A stretch of DNA of 64,000 nucleotides, taken from Microbulbifer sp. YPW16 (lineage in GTDB: Bacteria; Pseudomonadota; Gammaproteobacteria; Pseudomonadales; Cellvibrionaceae). The notes beneath the pieces are model-generated. The model had not been told where the DNA came from and made no database searches. It worked only from the letters and a program-made list of their open reading frames with translations. The position numbers and the translations under genes were made by a program. The DNA is taken from positions 3,180,001-3,244,000 of the forward strand of contig NZ_CP089928.1 of NCBI RefSeq assembly GCF_021290385.1, read 5' to 3'. This document shows positions 1 to 11,143 of this stretch, piece by piece; the first letter of the stretch is position 1; each line of letters starts with the position of its first letter.

Positions 1-164
1 AACAAGGTGAAATATTTTGTAGTAATACACTGCAAGGCGAGGTTGAGTACTTAACACATACTCAACATCAATATTGTGTGTCTCTCAAGCACACAGTCCG
101 GCGTCCGGGCCAGTTTTTGACTGAGTCTGGATGTTCAAATCGTTAGTAGTCGTTTGTGTTGTAT
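1..164 (+). other. 3' part of 16S-23S rRNA internal spacer
   Basis: This spacer leads directly into the 23S rRNA. No tRNA gene is visible in the part present. Bases 9-36 are complementary over 28 positions to 3108-3135 behind the 23S, with three G-U pairs. Bases 158-171 are perfectly complementary to 3037-3050. Together they form the long stem that RNase III normally cuts to release pre-23S. A local hairpin lies around 43-66 (GTTGAGTA with TACTCAAC). Confidence 0.85.
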
Positions 165-3045
<2,881 letters not shown>

Positions 3046-3243
3046 ACAACAGAGATGGTTACTGACGATTGGCGCAAGCCGATGGACTGTGAGCAAGAGA
3101 CATACGACTTGCGGTGTATTACTACAGAATGTTTCACCGACTTATTTGGGGTTACCGTTGATCGGAAGATCATGCAAACGGCGGTAACAGGTAGCGCAGG
3201 GCACAGAAACAGCCCGTAAGACCGACACCAACCCAAGCCAGTT
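3046..3243 (+). other. 23S-5S spacer carrying the 3' half of the 23S processing stem
   Basis: This is about 200 bases without a tRNA. The segment 3084-3103 (GGACTGTGAGCAAGAGACAT) is largely complementary to about 76-97 in the upstream spacer. Bases 3108-3135 pair with 9-36. The pairing shows that the two spacers fold on each other around the 23S. Confidence 0.75.
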
Positions 3244-3362
3244 TGCCTGACGACCATAGAGTTGTGGAACCACCTGATCCCTTGCCGAACTCAGAAGTGA
3301 AACGCAACATCGCCGATGGTAGTGTGGTGATTCGCCATGTGAGAGTAGGTCATCGTCAGGCT
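3244..3362 (+). rRNA. rrf: 5S ribosomal RNA
   Basis: The sequence starts TTGCCTGACGACCATAGAG and contains the conserved CCGAACTCAGAAGTGAAACG and CGCCGATGGTAGTGTGG segments. The terminal arms TGCCTGACGA and TCGTCAGGC pair. Length is the usual 119 or so. It is the last gene of the rRNA operon, and a terminator follows at once. Confidence 0.95.
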
Positions 3363-3376
3363 TCTAAATAAAAGAA

Positions 3377-3407
3377 AAGGCCACCCAATTGGGTGGCCTT
3401 TTTTTTA
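3377..3407 (+). terminator. rRNA operon terminator
   Basis: A G+C-rich perfect stem, AAGGCCACCC-AATT-GGGTGGCCTT, is followed by a run of T. It lies 15 bases behind the 5S gene and is a canonical intrinsic terminator. Confidence 0.93.
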
Positions 3408-3455
3408 TTTAAAAACTCCGACGGTGAATTAGTGCCGAGCATCTATGAGAGTAGG

Positions 3456-3520
3456 GCTAAACCGCGCGCAGACGAAGCACAGCTTCGTGCACGGTTTAGC
3501 GACCGGCCATGGATGGCCGG
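3456..3520. other. Two consecutive strong hairpins
   Basis: Arms 3456-3464 (GCTAAACCG) and 3492-3500 (CGGTTTAGC) enclose an inner stem CGAAGC-ACA-GCTTCG. Immediately after comes a perfect palindrome, CCGGCCAT-GG-ATGGCCGG (3503-3520). No convincing gene overlaps them. They sit between the rRNA terminator and the tandem repeats and could be part of a structured RNA or a protein-binding element. Confidence 0.5.
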
Positions 3521-3524
3521 GCCG

Positions 3525-3641
3525 GGGCCAGATCGAACAATCTGCAGCTGCGCCAGGGATGGCGACTCAACAGCCCATCGCCCCTGCATGCAGGCTTCAA
3601 TTGCAAAAGCCCTGATCGCTAACGCGGTCAGGGCTTTTTTT
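3525..3641 (+). repeat. Tandem repeat unit 1, ending in an intrinsic terminator
   Basis: The unit carries a CGAACAA box, a small hairpin CGCCA-GGGA-TGGCG (3551-3564), a GCATG-AGGCTTC segment and a terminator (3605-3641: AAAGCCCTGA paired with TCAGGGCTTT, then T-run). The same order recurs in unit 2 at 3691-3807 with about three quarters of bases conserved by eye. This layout resembles a duplicated small RNA, or duplicated terminator cassettes behind the rRNA operon. No clear promoter was found. Confidence 0.6.
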
Positions 3642-3690
3642 ATGCCTTCAGATGACCGGTTCCTGTTTCGCAGAAAGCTGATGATGACTC

Positions 3691-3807
3691 GGGCCTGTCC
3701 GAACAAACAGCTGCCGCGCCATGGACGGCGACCAAGAGGCCCTGCGCCTCTGCATGAAGGCTTCTATCCCAAAAGCCCTGATTGCTTAGGCGGTCAGGGC
3801 TTTTTTA
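3691..3807 (+). repeat. Tandem repeat unit 2, ending in an intrinsic terminator
   Basis: This is the second copy of the module at 3525-3641: CGAACAA, a CGCC/GGCG hairpin, TGCATGAAGGCTTC, then a terminator at 3771-3807 (AAAGCCCTGA with TCAGGGCTTT and six T). The stem is identical to copy 1 while the loops differ (TCGCTAACGCGG against TTGCTTAGGCGG). That suggests the stem is under selection. Confidence 0.6.
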
Positions 3808-4134
3808 TTGCCGGCGTCTACTTACCGCCCCTTCCGGAAACCGGCGCATTTTTACCCTATTAGCCCAGGCGGACGGGATAGGGCGTGTCGGGATCCATAC
3901 CCATAGGTTATTCACAGGTCTATCCAAACCTTCTGTTGGTAACCTGGACCGGGGTAATTTTGCGGTGAATCCCGGCGGGGGCTGTGGACTAATTCAGCCC
4001 GCCTGGGTTTGTTCAGGGTTTACATGTAAAAGTGCAGGCTAACCGGGGCTGGCGCGCCGGACGTAACAGCTAGCAGCCCTAAATCGTGTTCGACGTGAGG
4101 ACCGGGTGGGTAGAGGCTGGCTGGGACGAAGTGC
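3808..4134. other. Non-coding gap, nothing recognised
   Basis: Between the repeats and the convergent PP2C gene I see no supported gene, tRNA or terminator. Open frames here lack a start with a ribosome-binding site and look like chance. Confidence 0.5.
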
Positions 4135-4920
4135 TCAAACGGCCTCGCACTGGAACTCAATCATGCCAGCACTGATATTGTCCTTCCCGCCCATCCTGTT
4201 GGCTTCATCGATAAACCGGCGCGTGCATGTCAGTGCCGGGCGATGCGAGTTCAGGATTCTTTCCAGGCTGTTGTCATCCAGGTAGTCCGTCAGGCCGTCG
4301 CTGCAGAGCAGCAACAGGTTGTAGCCGGTCAACCGACGACTGTTAATGGATGGAGTGACTTCTGGGGTTACTCCCAGCGCGCGGGTAATCTGGTTGCGCA
4401 GTGTGGAGCGTCGCCCTTCCTCTTCGGTCAACTGGCCGCGGTCGATCAGCTCCTGCACATAACTATCATCCCGGGTCAGGCGTTGTATGCCCTGCTCAGA
4501 CCAGAGGTAGGCACGGGAGTCCCCGACATGGGCGACCACCAGGAAGTCGCGCCAGATTGCCGCTGCGACAATGGTCGTGCCCATCTGGGCATGATCGGGT
4601 GTTGCCTGTTTCGCGTCGAGGATAAGCTGGTTGGCGGAGCATACGGCGGTAAGGAGGTTGCTGCGAATGGCCTCTTCCTGCTGGCGCGTTGGGGTAGCGA
4701 GGAAGTCACCGCTTATCAGCCGGGCAAGGCATTTCCTGATAGTTTCGGTGGCGATGGCACTTGCCCGCGCGCCGCCGCGGTGCCCGCCCATGCCATCAGC
4801 CAGAATCACAAAAGCAAAAGGGTGATCAGGGTCTTCCCAGTGGCATATGCAGTCTTCGTTCTCTTCCCTGAATAATCCAATATCAGTCTGTCCATCGACA
4901 GCCAACCGTACAGACGCCAT
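4135..4920 (-). CDS. PP2C-family (PPM) serine/threonine protein phosphatase
   Basis: This is a 261-residue cytosolic protein of the bacterial Stp1/PrpC type that removes phosphate from Ser/Thr in a metal-dependent way. Family motifs appear in order: R18-x-x-N-E-D23, the metal-binding DGMGGH at 42-47, an MGTT motif mid-protein, HVGDSRAYL, LLCSDGLTD and the C-terminal GGKDNIS. All metal-ligand aspartates are present, so it should be active. Length equals the single-domain family norm. It stands alone, with no kinase gene next to it. An FHA-like protein is encoded far away in the envelope cluster at 51-52 kb, but a link between the two is speculation. Confidence 0.93.
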   Translation of the reverse strand: MASVRLAVDGQTDIGLFREENEDCICHWEDPDHPFAFVILADGMGGHRGGARASAIATETIRKCLARLISGDFLATPTRQQEEAIRSNLLTAVCSANQLILDAKQATPDHAQMGTTIVAAAIWRDFLVVAHVGDSRAYLWSEQGIQRLTRDDSYVQELIDRGQLTEEEGRRSTLRNQITRALGVTPEVTPSINSRRLTGYNLLLLCSDGLTDYLDDNSLERILNSHRPALTCTRRFIDEANRMGGKDNISAGMIEFQCEAV

Positions 4921-5310
4921 CGCAGCGCGGCTCCTTTATACCTGGTTGTTACTTCTCCATTAGCAGTCGCGGGATCACTACCTGGCCGAAAGCGGCCGAA
5001 AGCCCCAACTCACTGCAAGATACGTTATTTGGGGCACGAGCTTAACCGGGTGTAAGAGCATGTAATAACTGTGCTGAATAATGGTGCAGATCCCTGGTAA
5101 CAGGCGGACACGGGCTGCTTCGCCGTCCGTTATTGACGGGTTTTACAGGAGAGAGCAGCGTCCCCCGGCTGTATTTCCCCAACCGGTTTTTCCCGCGCAC
5201 CGATCCCGCGCACCGTCAGGTGACGAGTCCTGGCGACCGCCGTGGGGAGACCAGGGTGGCAATACAACAGCTGCCCGGATGCCGCATTCTTGAAAATTCA
5301 GTTGTAAGCA
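4921..5310. other. Intergenic region upstream of PP2C and the peroxidase genes
   Basis: This gap lies between divergent genes. It must hold the PP2C promoter and the start of the peroxidase regulatory region. I see no gene and no clear sigma-70 hexamer pair. Open frames on both strands lack ribosome-binding sites. Confidence 0.45.
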
Positions 5311-5332
5311 ATTAGATTGTGCACAATTGAAT
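5311..5332. promoter_or_regulatory. Candidate OhrR-type operator upstream of the peroxidase gene
   Basis: A 22-base imperfect palindrome has the core ATTGTGCACAAT and outer ATT/AAT arms, with 18 of 22 positions symmetrical. It lies about 50 bases before the peroxidase start. A regulator with the OhrR sensing cysteine is encoded two genes on. OhrR-family sites are A+T-rich palindromes of CAATT/AATTG type, which the flanks here also contain. The assignment is inferred from context. Confidence 0.5.
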
Positions 5333-5384
5333 GCGGTAAATTGCCGTATCGAGTACAAAAGCAGCCAAATCAGGAGGTGATGCA

Positions 5385-5864
5385 ATGAGCGATCTGTTCA
5401 GTATTCCGGTGAAGGCCCAGGACGGCAGCGAAACCTCGCTGGCCGAGCACAAGGGCAAAGTGCTGCTTGTGGTCAACACGGCCAGCAAGTGTGGATTTAC
5501 TCCGCAGTACAAGGGCCTGCAGTCCCTGTATGAAAAGTACCGTGATCGCGGGCTGGAGGTGCTGGGTTTCCCCTGCAACCAGTTCGGTGGCCAGGAGCCG
5601 GGTGGGGATGATGAGATCCAGGAGTTCTGCGAACTTAACTTCGGTGTTTCCTTCCCGCTGTACTCCAAGCTGGAGGTGAATGGCCCGGGGGCGCACCCGC
5701 TCTTCAGCGAACTCAAGCAGCAGGCACCTGGCATCCTGGGTACCGAGCGGATCAAGTGGAACTTCACCAAGTTCCTGGTAAACCGCGAAGGACAGGTGGT
5801 GAAGCGCTTTGCGCCCAAGGACAAGCCGGAAGCGCTGGAGGACGAAATCGAGGCGCTGCTGTGA
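5385..5864 (+). CDS. Glutathione peroxidase-family thiol peroxidase
   Basis: This 159-residue cytosolic peroxidase reduces organic and hydrogen peroxides. The catalytic tetrad is visible: Cys36 in NTASKCGF, Gln70 in FGGQEPG, Trp125 and Asn126 in IKWNF. Cys82 in EFCELNFG matches the resolving cysteine of thioredoxin-dependent two-Cys members, so thioredoxin rather than glutathione is the likely reductant. The start has a very strong ribosome-binding site (AGGAGGTG, six bases ahead). Its stop overlaps the start of the next gene (GTGA), which indicates co-translation with a peroxide-sensing regulator. An operator-like palindrome precedes it. Confidence 0.93.
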   Translation: MSDLFSIPVKAQDGSETSLAEHKGKVLLVVNTASKCGFTPQYKGLQSLYEKYRDRGLEVLGFPCNQFGGQEPGGDDEIQEFCELNFGVSFPLYSKLEVNGPGAHPLFSELKQQAPGILGTERIKWNFTKFLVNREGQVVKRFAPKDKPEALEDEIEALL

Positions 5865-6358
5865 GCGACGCCGGCAGGCCGGCGTTTCCCTGCGATAGCG
5901 GGGATCCGCTGGCGCTGGACGGCCAGTTGTGTTTTGCCCTTTATGCCGCCTCCCGGGCAATGACCCGTGCCTACCAGCCGATGTTGCGGGACCTGGAGCT
6001 GACCTACCCCCAGTACCTGGTTCTACTGGTCCTCTGGGAGTGGGATGCCGCTGCGGCGCGCGGTGAATCGCCGGATGTCGGGGTCGGGGCCCTGGGCCGA
6101 CGCCTGATGCTGGATTCCGGCACCATCACGCCCCTGCTCAAGCGCATGGAACAGCGCGGCCTGGTGAGCCGGTGGCGGGCTTCCCGCGACGAGAGGGTCA
6201 CCCTGGTCGCCGTCACCGATAGCGGCCGTGCCCTGAAGCCGCGTGCCCAGGAGTGGGTTGAGCGACAGCTCGCTTCCTCGGCAGTCACCCGTGAGGAAGT
6301 GGAGTCGTTGCGGGGCCAGCTGTGGCAGTTCCTGGAAAAACTGGGGAGCTCCGGTTGA
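5861..6358 (+). CDS. MarR-family organic-peroxide sensor, OhrR-like
   Basis: This 165-residue winged-helix regulator was started at the GTG that overlaps the peroxidase stop. The N-terminal segment DGQLCFALYAASRAMTRAY followed by LTYPQYLVLLVLWE is typical of OhrR. Cys24 matches the peroxidatic cysteine and the Tyr residues downstream match the pair that hydrogen-bonds to it. A second cysteine, Cys11, lies in the extension. The recognition helix region is SGTITPLLKRMEQRGLV and the wing follows. By family behaviour it represses its own operon until oxidised by organic hydroperoxides. Here the regulated gene is a glutathione-peroxidase homologue instead of the usual ohr. Confidence 0.88.
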   Translation: MSDAGRPAFPCDSGDPLALDGQLCFALYAASRAMTRAYQPMLRDLELTYPQYLVLLVLWEWDAAAARGESPDVGVGALGRRLMLDSGTITPLLKRMEQRGLVSRWRASRDERVTLVAVTDSGRALKPRAQEWVERQLASSAVTREEVESLRGQLWQFLEKLGSSG

Positions 6359-6484
6359 GTCTCCCCACCTCTCGCCCCAGGCGTCTCCCGAGTCTGTGAG
6401 TCGTACCCTTTCGCCTAATATTCCTGAAAAAATAGGACTGGCATCCTTTAAATTGCTCTTCACCTTTCATTATTAGGATGAGTG

Positions 6485-6514
6485 TTGACGCCTGATTGAG
6501 GGGCGGCGCATAAT
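6485..6514 (+). promoter_or_regulatory. Sigma-70-type promoter for leuA leader
   Basis: The -35 hexamer TTGACG (6485-6490) and the -10 hexamer CATAAT (6509-6514) are 18 bases apart. They lie about 25 bases before the leader-peptide start, which gives a leader transcript of roughly 210 bases before leuA. Confidence 0.65.
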
Positions 6515-6538
6515 GCGGGCAGTTAACACAACGTCCAG

Positions 6539-6625
6539 ATGGTCATGTTTACCAATCACTTCAAATCCTGGCATCTCTACCGCGCCCTAGCTTTCTCGCT
6601 ACGACTGCCCGGCGGCGGCAGATAA
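6539..6625 (+). CDS. Candidate leucine leader peptide (attenuation) upstream of leuA
   Basis: A 28-codon frame starts about 25 bases behind a good promoter. The C-terminal half reads HLYRALAFSLRLPGGGR, with four leucines, two of them the rare codon CTA, followed by a Gly-rich end and TAA. Leader peptides that control leucine genes by ribosome stalling have this size, position and CTA bias (as in E. coli leuL). Downstream lies a hairpin, ACAGCC-TGTGAGC-GGCTGT, near 6680, but it has no good T-run. The switch may therefore act on translation or through a structure I cannot fold by eye. Confidence 0.5.
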   Translation: MVMFTNHFKSWHLYRALAFSLRLPGGGR

Positions 6626-6731
6626 TTTTATTCCTTCCCCGTCACACAGAATTCCACACTTATTGTTGGTCAATGCGTAGACAGCCTGTGAGCGGCTGTT
6701 TAGCCTCGAGCCATAGCTTGGAGAGAGCCAG

Positions 6732-8267
6732 ATGAACACTAAAAAAGATAAATTAGTCATTTTCGATACCACCCTGCGTGACGGCGAGCAGAGCCCCGGC
6801 GCGTCCATGACCAAAGACGAGAAAATCCGCATTGCCAAGATGCTGGAGCGGATGCGGGTCGACGTTATCGAGGCCGGATTCGCCATCGCCAGTCAGGGTG
6901 ACTTCGATGCCGTGCAGGCGGTTGCGGAAGCCGTCAAGGACTCCCGCGTGTGCAGCCTGGCACGTGCGGTGGGGCCGGATATCATCCGCGCCGGCGAGGC
7001 CCTGAAGAAAGCCAACGCCTCGCGTATCCATACGTTTATCGCCACCTCGCCAATCCACATGAAATACAAGCTCCAGATGGAGCCGGAAAAAGTGCTGGAG
7101 CAGGCGGTGGCAGCGGTGAAGCACGCGCGCCAGTTTACCGATGATGTGGAGTTTTCCCTCGAGGACGGCAGCCGTTCCGAGCCGGATTTCATGTACCGCA
7201 TCATCGAGGCGGTGATTGCCGCCGGTGCCGGCACCATCAATATCCCCGATACCGTGGGTTACGGTGAGCCCGGTGAGTACGGTGCCATGTTCCGGCGCGT
7301 GATCGAGAACGTGCCCAATTCCGACCAGGCTATTTTCTCCACCCACTGCCACAACGACCTGGGCCTGGCCGTGGCCAACTCCCTGTCCGCGGTGATGAAC
7401 GGCGTGCGCCAGGTGGAGTGCACCATCAACGGCCTGGGCGAGCGGGCCGGTAACGCCTCGCTGGAGGAAATCGTAATGGCGGTGCAGACCCGCCATGACC
7501 TCTACCCGGTGGAAACCCGTATCGATCCCAGCCATATCGTGCCCACCTCGCGCATGGTTTCCTCCATCACCGGTTTCCCGGTGCAGCCCAACAAGGCAAT
7601 TGTGGGGGCCAATGCTTTTGCCCATGAGTCCGGTATCCACCAGGACGGCGTGCTCAAGCACCGCGAGACCTACGAGATCATGCGGGCCGAGGACGTTGGC
7701 TGGGGTAATAACCGCCTGGTGCTGGGCAAGCATTCCGGCCGCGCCGCGGTAAAGGCCCGCTACGAGGAGCTGGGCCACAGCTTTGACGACCCGGCCGAGT
7801 TCCAGCTGGTGTTCCAGCGTTTCAAGGACCTGGCTGACAAGAAACACGAGATCTTCGATGAGGACCTGCAGTCCATCATGGCCGGGGCCCAGGAGCCGGT
7901 GGAGCGCTACCGTCTCGGGTCCATCGATGTGCACAGTCGCAGCGGCAACCGCCCGCGGGCGCAAATGCAGATCCTGATCGATGGCGCCGAGGTGAATGCG
8001 GAAGCGGACGGCAGCGGCCCGGTGGATGCCACCTTCAAGGCCATCGAGTCAGTGGTGAAGAGCGCCGCCGACCTGAAACTGTACTCGGTCAATGCCGTTA
8101 CCCAGGGTACCGACTCCCAGGGCAGTGTGACCGTGCGGCTGGAACGCGACGGCCGGCTGGTCAACGGTGTCGGTGCCGATACCGATATCCTGGTTGCCTC
8201 TGCACAGGCCTACCTGGATGCCTTAAACTTGCTCGCCAGTGGAGAAAGCAAGAGAAAGGGCGTCTGA
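6732..8267 (+). CDS. leuA: 2-isopropylmalate synthase
   Basis: LeuA condenses acetyl-CoA with 2-ketoisovalerate, the first step of leucine synthesis, in the cytosol. The 511-residue length equals the E. coli-type enzyme. The HMGL-like TIM barrel starts with [14 protein letters not shown]. Metal ligands include the Asp of FDTTLRD and the HCHNDLGLA motif, and the Gly-rich [14 protein letters not shown] follows. The C-terminal third is the LeuA dimer domain that binds leucine for feedback inhibition. The ribosome-binding site GGAGAGAG is close to the ATG. The stop overlaps the next start by one base, so holD-like and rimI genes probably share the transcript. Confidence 0.97.
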   Translation: MNTKKDKLVIFDTTLRDGEQSPGASMTKDEKIRIAKMLERMRVDVIEAGFAIASQGDFDAVQAVAEAVKDSRVCSLARAVGPDIIRAGEALKKANASRIHTFIATSPIHMKYKLQMEPEKVLEQAVAAVKHARQFTDDVEFSLEDGSRSEPDFMYRIIEAVIAAGAGTINIPDTVGYGEPGEYGAMFRRVIENVPNSDQAIFSTHCHNDLGLAVANSLSAVMNGVRQVECTINGLGERAGNASLEEIVMAVQTRHDLYPVETRIDPSHIVPTSRMVSSITGFPVQPNKAIVGANAFAHESGIHQDGVLKHRETYEIMRAEDVGWGNNRLVLGKHSGRAAVKARYEELGHSFDDPAEFQLVFQRFKDLADKKHEIFDEDLQSIMAGAQEPVERYRLGSIDVHSRSGNRPRAQMQILIDGAEVNAEADGSGPVDATFKAIESVVKSAADLKLYSVNAVTQGTDSQGSVTVRLERDGRLVNGVGADTDILVASAQAYLDALNLLASGESKRKGV

Positions 8268-9088
8268 TGCACGAACGACATCGCGCGGAATACCTGCAGG
8301 CGCTGGGCGTCACCAGCTATATGCCGCGCTTTGTAATGCCGCTGGCACCGGAGCCGCGCCAGGCGCAGCTGCCGCCAGCGGAGCCGGAAGAGGGCGCGGG
8401 GCAGGCCGGCAGCCCGCTGCCACGCTCGGCCGCCCAGCTGGTTGAGGCGCCCCCCGAGCCGGTGCCCACCCCGGTTGCGGATGCCGGCACCGCTCCCCCG
8501 CCGCCATCGCCATCCGCGCCACAGCCGGAAGTGCTGCGTGAGGTAGGCGCTATCACGCGCGAGACCCGGGCTGAGCCCGCACCCGCGCGCCCCACCGAGC
8601 TGGCGCCTCCGCGCCAGGAAGTGGAGCCCTTTGTCCTCAGCTGCTGGTGGCTCGGCGATGAGCTGCTGGCAGTGGACAGCCGCGAGCCCGGTGCAGCGCT
8701 GCCGGTGGACGCGCTGTTCAACAATATGGTTCGGGCCCTGGGCTGGCATGAACTGCCGCGGGAGCAGGATCGCCTGCGCTGGCCGCTGGCGGAAAACCGC
8801 TTTGCCGGCCCGGCCGCTGCCAGCGACGCCCGCGATACCTGTTCCAGCTGGCTGGAGGCCGCCAGCGCGCGCCGCCCGGTCAAGTCCATCTGGCTGATGG
8901 GGTCCCAGGCACACCAGTTCTGTTCCCCGATCCCCCTCGATGGCACCGGGCAGCAGACCAGTGACTGGAATGGCATCCGCCTGCTGGCCATGCCCAGTCT
9001 CAGTGAACTGCTGCGTGAGCCCGGTGGCAAGCGCGACGTCTGGCAACTGCTGCGGCAGAGCTATCCCGAGCAGACCCGCAGCCGGTGA
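8267..9088 (+). CDS. Probable DNA polymerase III psi subunit (HolD-like) with a Pro-rich linker
   Basis: The N-terminus (RAEYLQALGVTSYMPRF) resembles the first helix of HolD (psi), which binds chi and links the clamp loader to SSB. The C-terminal 150 residues resemble the psi core and end with a WQLLRQSY helix like the psi terminus. The gene directly precedes rimI with a four-base overlap, the same order as holD-rimI in E. coli. The protein is about twice the E. coli length because residues 30-120 are a Pro/Ala/Glu-rich linker. The assignment rests on weak sequence likeness plus synteny. Confidence 0.6.
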   Translation: MHERHRAEYLQALGVTSYMPRFVMPLAPEPRQAQLPPAEPEEGAGQAGSPLPRSAAQLVEAPPEPVPTPVADAGTAPPPPSPSAPQPEVLREVGAITRETRAEPAPARPTELAPPRQEVEPFVLSCWWLGDELLAVDSREPGAALPVDALFNNMVRALGWHELPREQDRLRWPLAENRFAGPAAASDARDTCSSWLEAASARRPVKSIWLMGSQAHQFCSPIPLDGTGQQTSDWNGIRLLAMPSLSELLREPGGKRDVWQLLRQSYPEQTRSR

Positions 9089-9573
9089 TCCCCCCCGCCA
9101 ATTCTACCGCCGCCGATTTCCCGGTCGCCGGTGCGCGACTGCGCGCGGCGGGCGCCGCCGACAGTGTTGCGCTGGCGCAACTGGCACATAGTGCTCACAG
9201 CCATCCCTGGAGCGAGCGCCAATACCTCGACAGCCTGGAAGCCGGCCATGCAACCTGGTTGCTGGAGAGCGCGGCGGGCGAGCTGATAGCCTGTTGTGTG
9301 GTTTCACAACTTTTTGATGAGGCCGAGATCCTGGATGTGGCGGTCGCCCCCCGCTGGCGCCGGCGTGGCATTGCACGGGCCCTGCTGCAACAGGTTATCG
9401 ACCGGCTTCCGGAGGGCACCAGCCGCCTGCTGCTGGACGTACGTGCCTCCAACGAGGCCGCCCGCGGCCTCTATGCGGGACTGGGCTTCGTCGAGGACGG
9501 GGTGCGCCGCAACTACTATCCCGCTACCGGCGGCGGTCGCGAGGATGCCATCCTGATGAGTTGTGCGCTCTAG
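9085..9573 (+). CDS. rimI: Ribosomal protein S18-alanine N-acetyltransferase
   Basis: This is a GNAT-fold acetyltransferase of 162 residues starting at GTG that overlaps the preceding stop (GTGA). The acetyl-CoA loop VAPRWRRRGIARALL is canonical (R-x-x-G-x-A). It is followed by LDVRASNEAARGLYAGLGF and RNYYP, both diagnostic of RimI, which acetylates the N-terminus of S18. The holD-like gene upstream supports the call. Confidence 0.92.
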   Translation: MIPPANSTAADFPVAGARLRAAGAADSVALAQLAHSAHSHPWSERQYLDSLEAGHATWLLESAAGELIACCVVSQLFDEAEILDVAVAPRWRRRGIARALLQQVIDRLPEGTSRLLLDVRASNEAARGLYAGLGFVEDGVRRNYYPATGGGREDAILMSCAL

Positions 9574-9716
9574 CCTCAGGGCCTGGCAGTAATCTCTCCG
9601 TCGGGGCATCTCGCCGAGAGTCGCCGGACCCCGCTGGCAAGACACTGGTAGAATACCGGCATTCATCGCAAACCAATGTAGCCGCGGCGGCCTGCCCGCT
9701 GCGCCCAGGGTATTTC

Positions 9717-11090
9717 ATGGCGTTATCCGGCAAAAATCCCTCACTGCTCGAAGGCCCCGTTGCGGGACACCTGCAACGCCTGGCGCTCCCCATGGTGTGG
9801 GGCATCCTCGCCACCATGTCCTTCAATGTGGTGGATACCTATTTCGTGGCACAGCTGGGCAACGCCCAGCTGGCGGCGATGAGTTTCACCTTCCCGGTGG
9901 TGATGGTGATCAACGCCTTTGCCATCGGCCTGGGGGCGGGGACCTCCTCGGCGGTGGCACGGGCCTACGGTGCCGGTGACCTGGAACGGGTGCGCCGCCT
10001 GGTAACCGACGCCGCCATGCTGGCATTCCTGGTGGCGCTGGCGATCAGTGTGGTGGGGCTCGCCACCATCAAGCCGCTGTTCCGGCTGCTGGGGGCGGAA
10101 GAGGCGATGCTGCCGCTGATCGCCGACTATATGGTGCCCTGGTACCTGGGCGCGACCTTCGCGGTCGTGCCCATGGTGTGCCTGTCGGCCCTGCGCGCCA
10201 TCGGCAACAGCTGGGTCACCGGGCGGATCATGGTGGCGGTTGCCCTGTTCAACCTGGTACTGGACCCGCTGTTGATCTTCGGGCTGCTGGGCTTCCCCCG
10301 ACTCGAATTGCAGGGCGCCGCCCTGTCCACTGTGATCGCCCGCGGTGTCAGCTTTGTCGCCGCCCTCTATTTCCTGATCCGCAAGGAGCACCTGCTGGCC
10401 GCACCGCAGCTGCGCCCGGCGGCCCTGCTGCAGTCCTGGCGCACGGTCCTCAAGGTGGGGCTGCCGGCCATTGCGACCAATGTGATTATCCCCATGGCCG
10501 GCGGTGTGGTGGTGGCGCTGGTAGCCGTGCACGGCGCAGAGGCGGTGGCCGGCCTCGGTGTGGCCCTGCGGATCGAGCCGCTGGCGCTGATCGTGTTCTA
10601 CGCCCTGTCGTCCGTGGTCGGGCCATTTATGGGGCAGAACGCCGGTGCCGGCAAGGTGGACCGCATGCGGGAGACCGTGAGTGTGCTGGCCCGTTTCTGC
10701 GTGGGCTTCGGCCTGCTGCTGGCGGCGGTGCTGTATGTTGCCGGGGAACCCCTGGTGCGCCTGTTCAGTGACTCGGGCGAGGTGATCGCGGTGGCGGTGG
10801 CCTACCTCACACTGGTGCCGTTCAGTTATGCCGGGTATGGTTTCGTGATGTCCGCCAACGCGTCCTTCAATGGCCTGGGCCGGCCGCTGCCGGCGACCCT
10901 GATTTCCTTCCTGCGGGTACTGGGTATCTACTTGCCGCTGGCGTGGGTCGGCAACCAGGTGTGGGGAATCACCGGCCTGTTCGCAGCCACGGCGGCTTCC
11001 AACCTGCTGTTGGGGGTTCTGGCCTGGTGGTGGTTGCGTCGTACCGTGAGCGGACATGAATACAGTGAGGCACACTTGCAGGCCCAGTGA
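9717..11090 (+). CDS. MATE-family efflux transporter
   Basis: This 457-residue inner-membrane antiporter has about twelve hydrophobic segments and the two-fold repeat of MATE proteins. The N-terminal repeat begins LALPMVWGILATMSFNVVDTYFVAQLG. The start was taken at 9717; a longer frame reaching 9561 would add an uncharged, unrelated leader overlapping rimI. MATE proteins export cationic drugs or metabolites in exchange for Na+ or H+. Substrate cannot be read from sequence. Confidence 0.92.
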   Translation: MALSGKNPSLLEGPVAGHLQRLALPMVWGILATMSFNVVDTYFVAQLGNAQLAAMSFTFPVVMVINAFAIGLGAGTSSAVARAYGAGDLERVRRLVTDAAMLAFLVALAISVVGLATIKPLFRLLGAEEAMLPLIADYMVPWYLGATFAVVPMVCLSALRAIGNSWVTGRIMVAVALFNLVLDPLLIFGLLGFPRLELQGAALSTVIARGVSFVAALYFLIRKEHLLAAPQLRPAALLQSWRTVLKVGLPAIATNVIIPMAGGVVVALVAVHGAEAVAGLGVALRIEPLALIVFYALSSVVGPFMGQNAGAGKVDRMRETVSVLARFCVGFGLLLAAVLYVAGEPLVRLFSDSGEVIAVAVAYLTLVPFSYAGYGFVMSANASFNGLGRPLPATLISFLRVLGIYLPLAWVGNQVWGITGLFAATAASNLLLGVLAWWWLRRTVSGHEYSEAHLQAQ

Positions 11091-11143
11091 CGGTAGCCAC
11101 CGCTGCCGCCGCAGAAACAATAACAAGAATGCGGAGTTGCACC

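Noticed and set aside
3436..3456. Possible remnant of a second 5S gene (ATGAGAGTAGG)
   Set aside because: Only eleven bases match the 5S 3' region (ten identical); the rest does not align.
6753..7964. 403-codon open frame antisense to leuA
   Set aside because: Shadow of leuA; His/Gly-rich composition and no motif.
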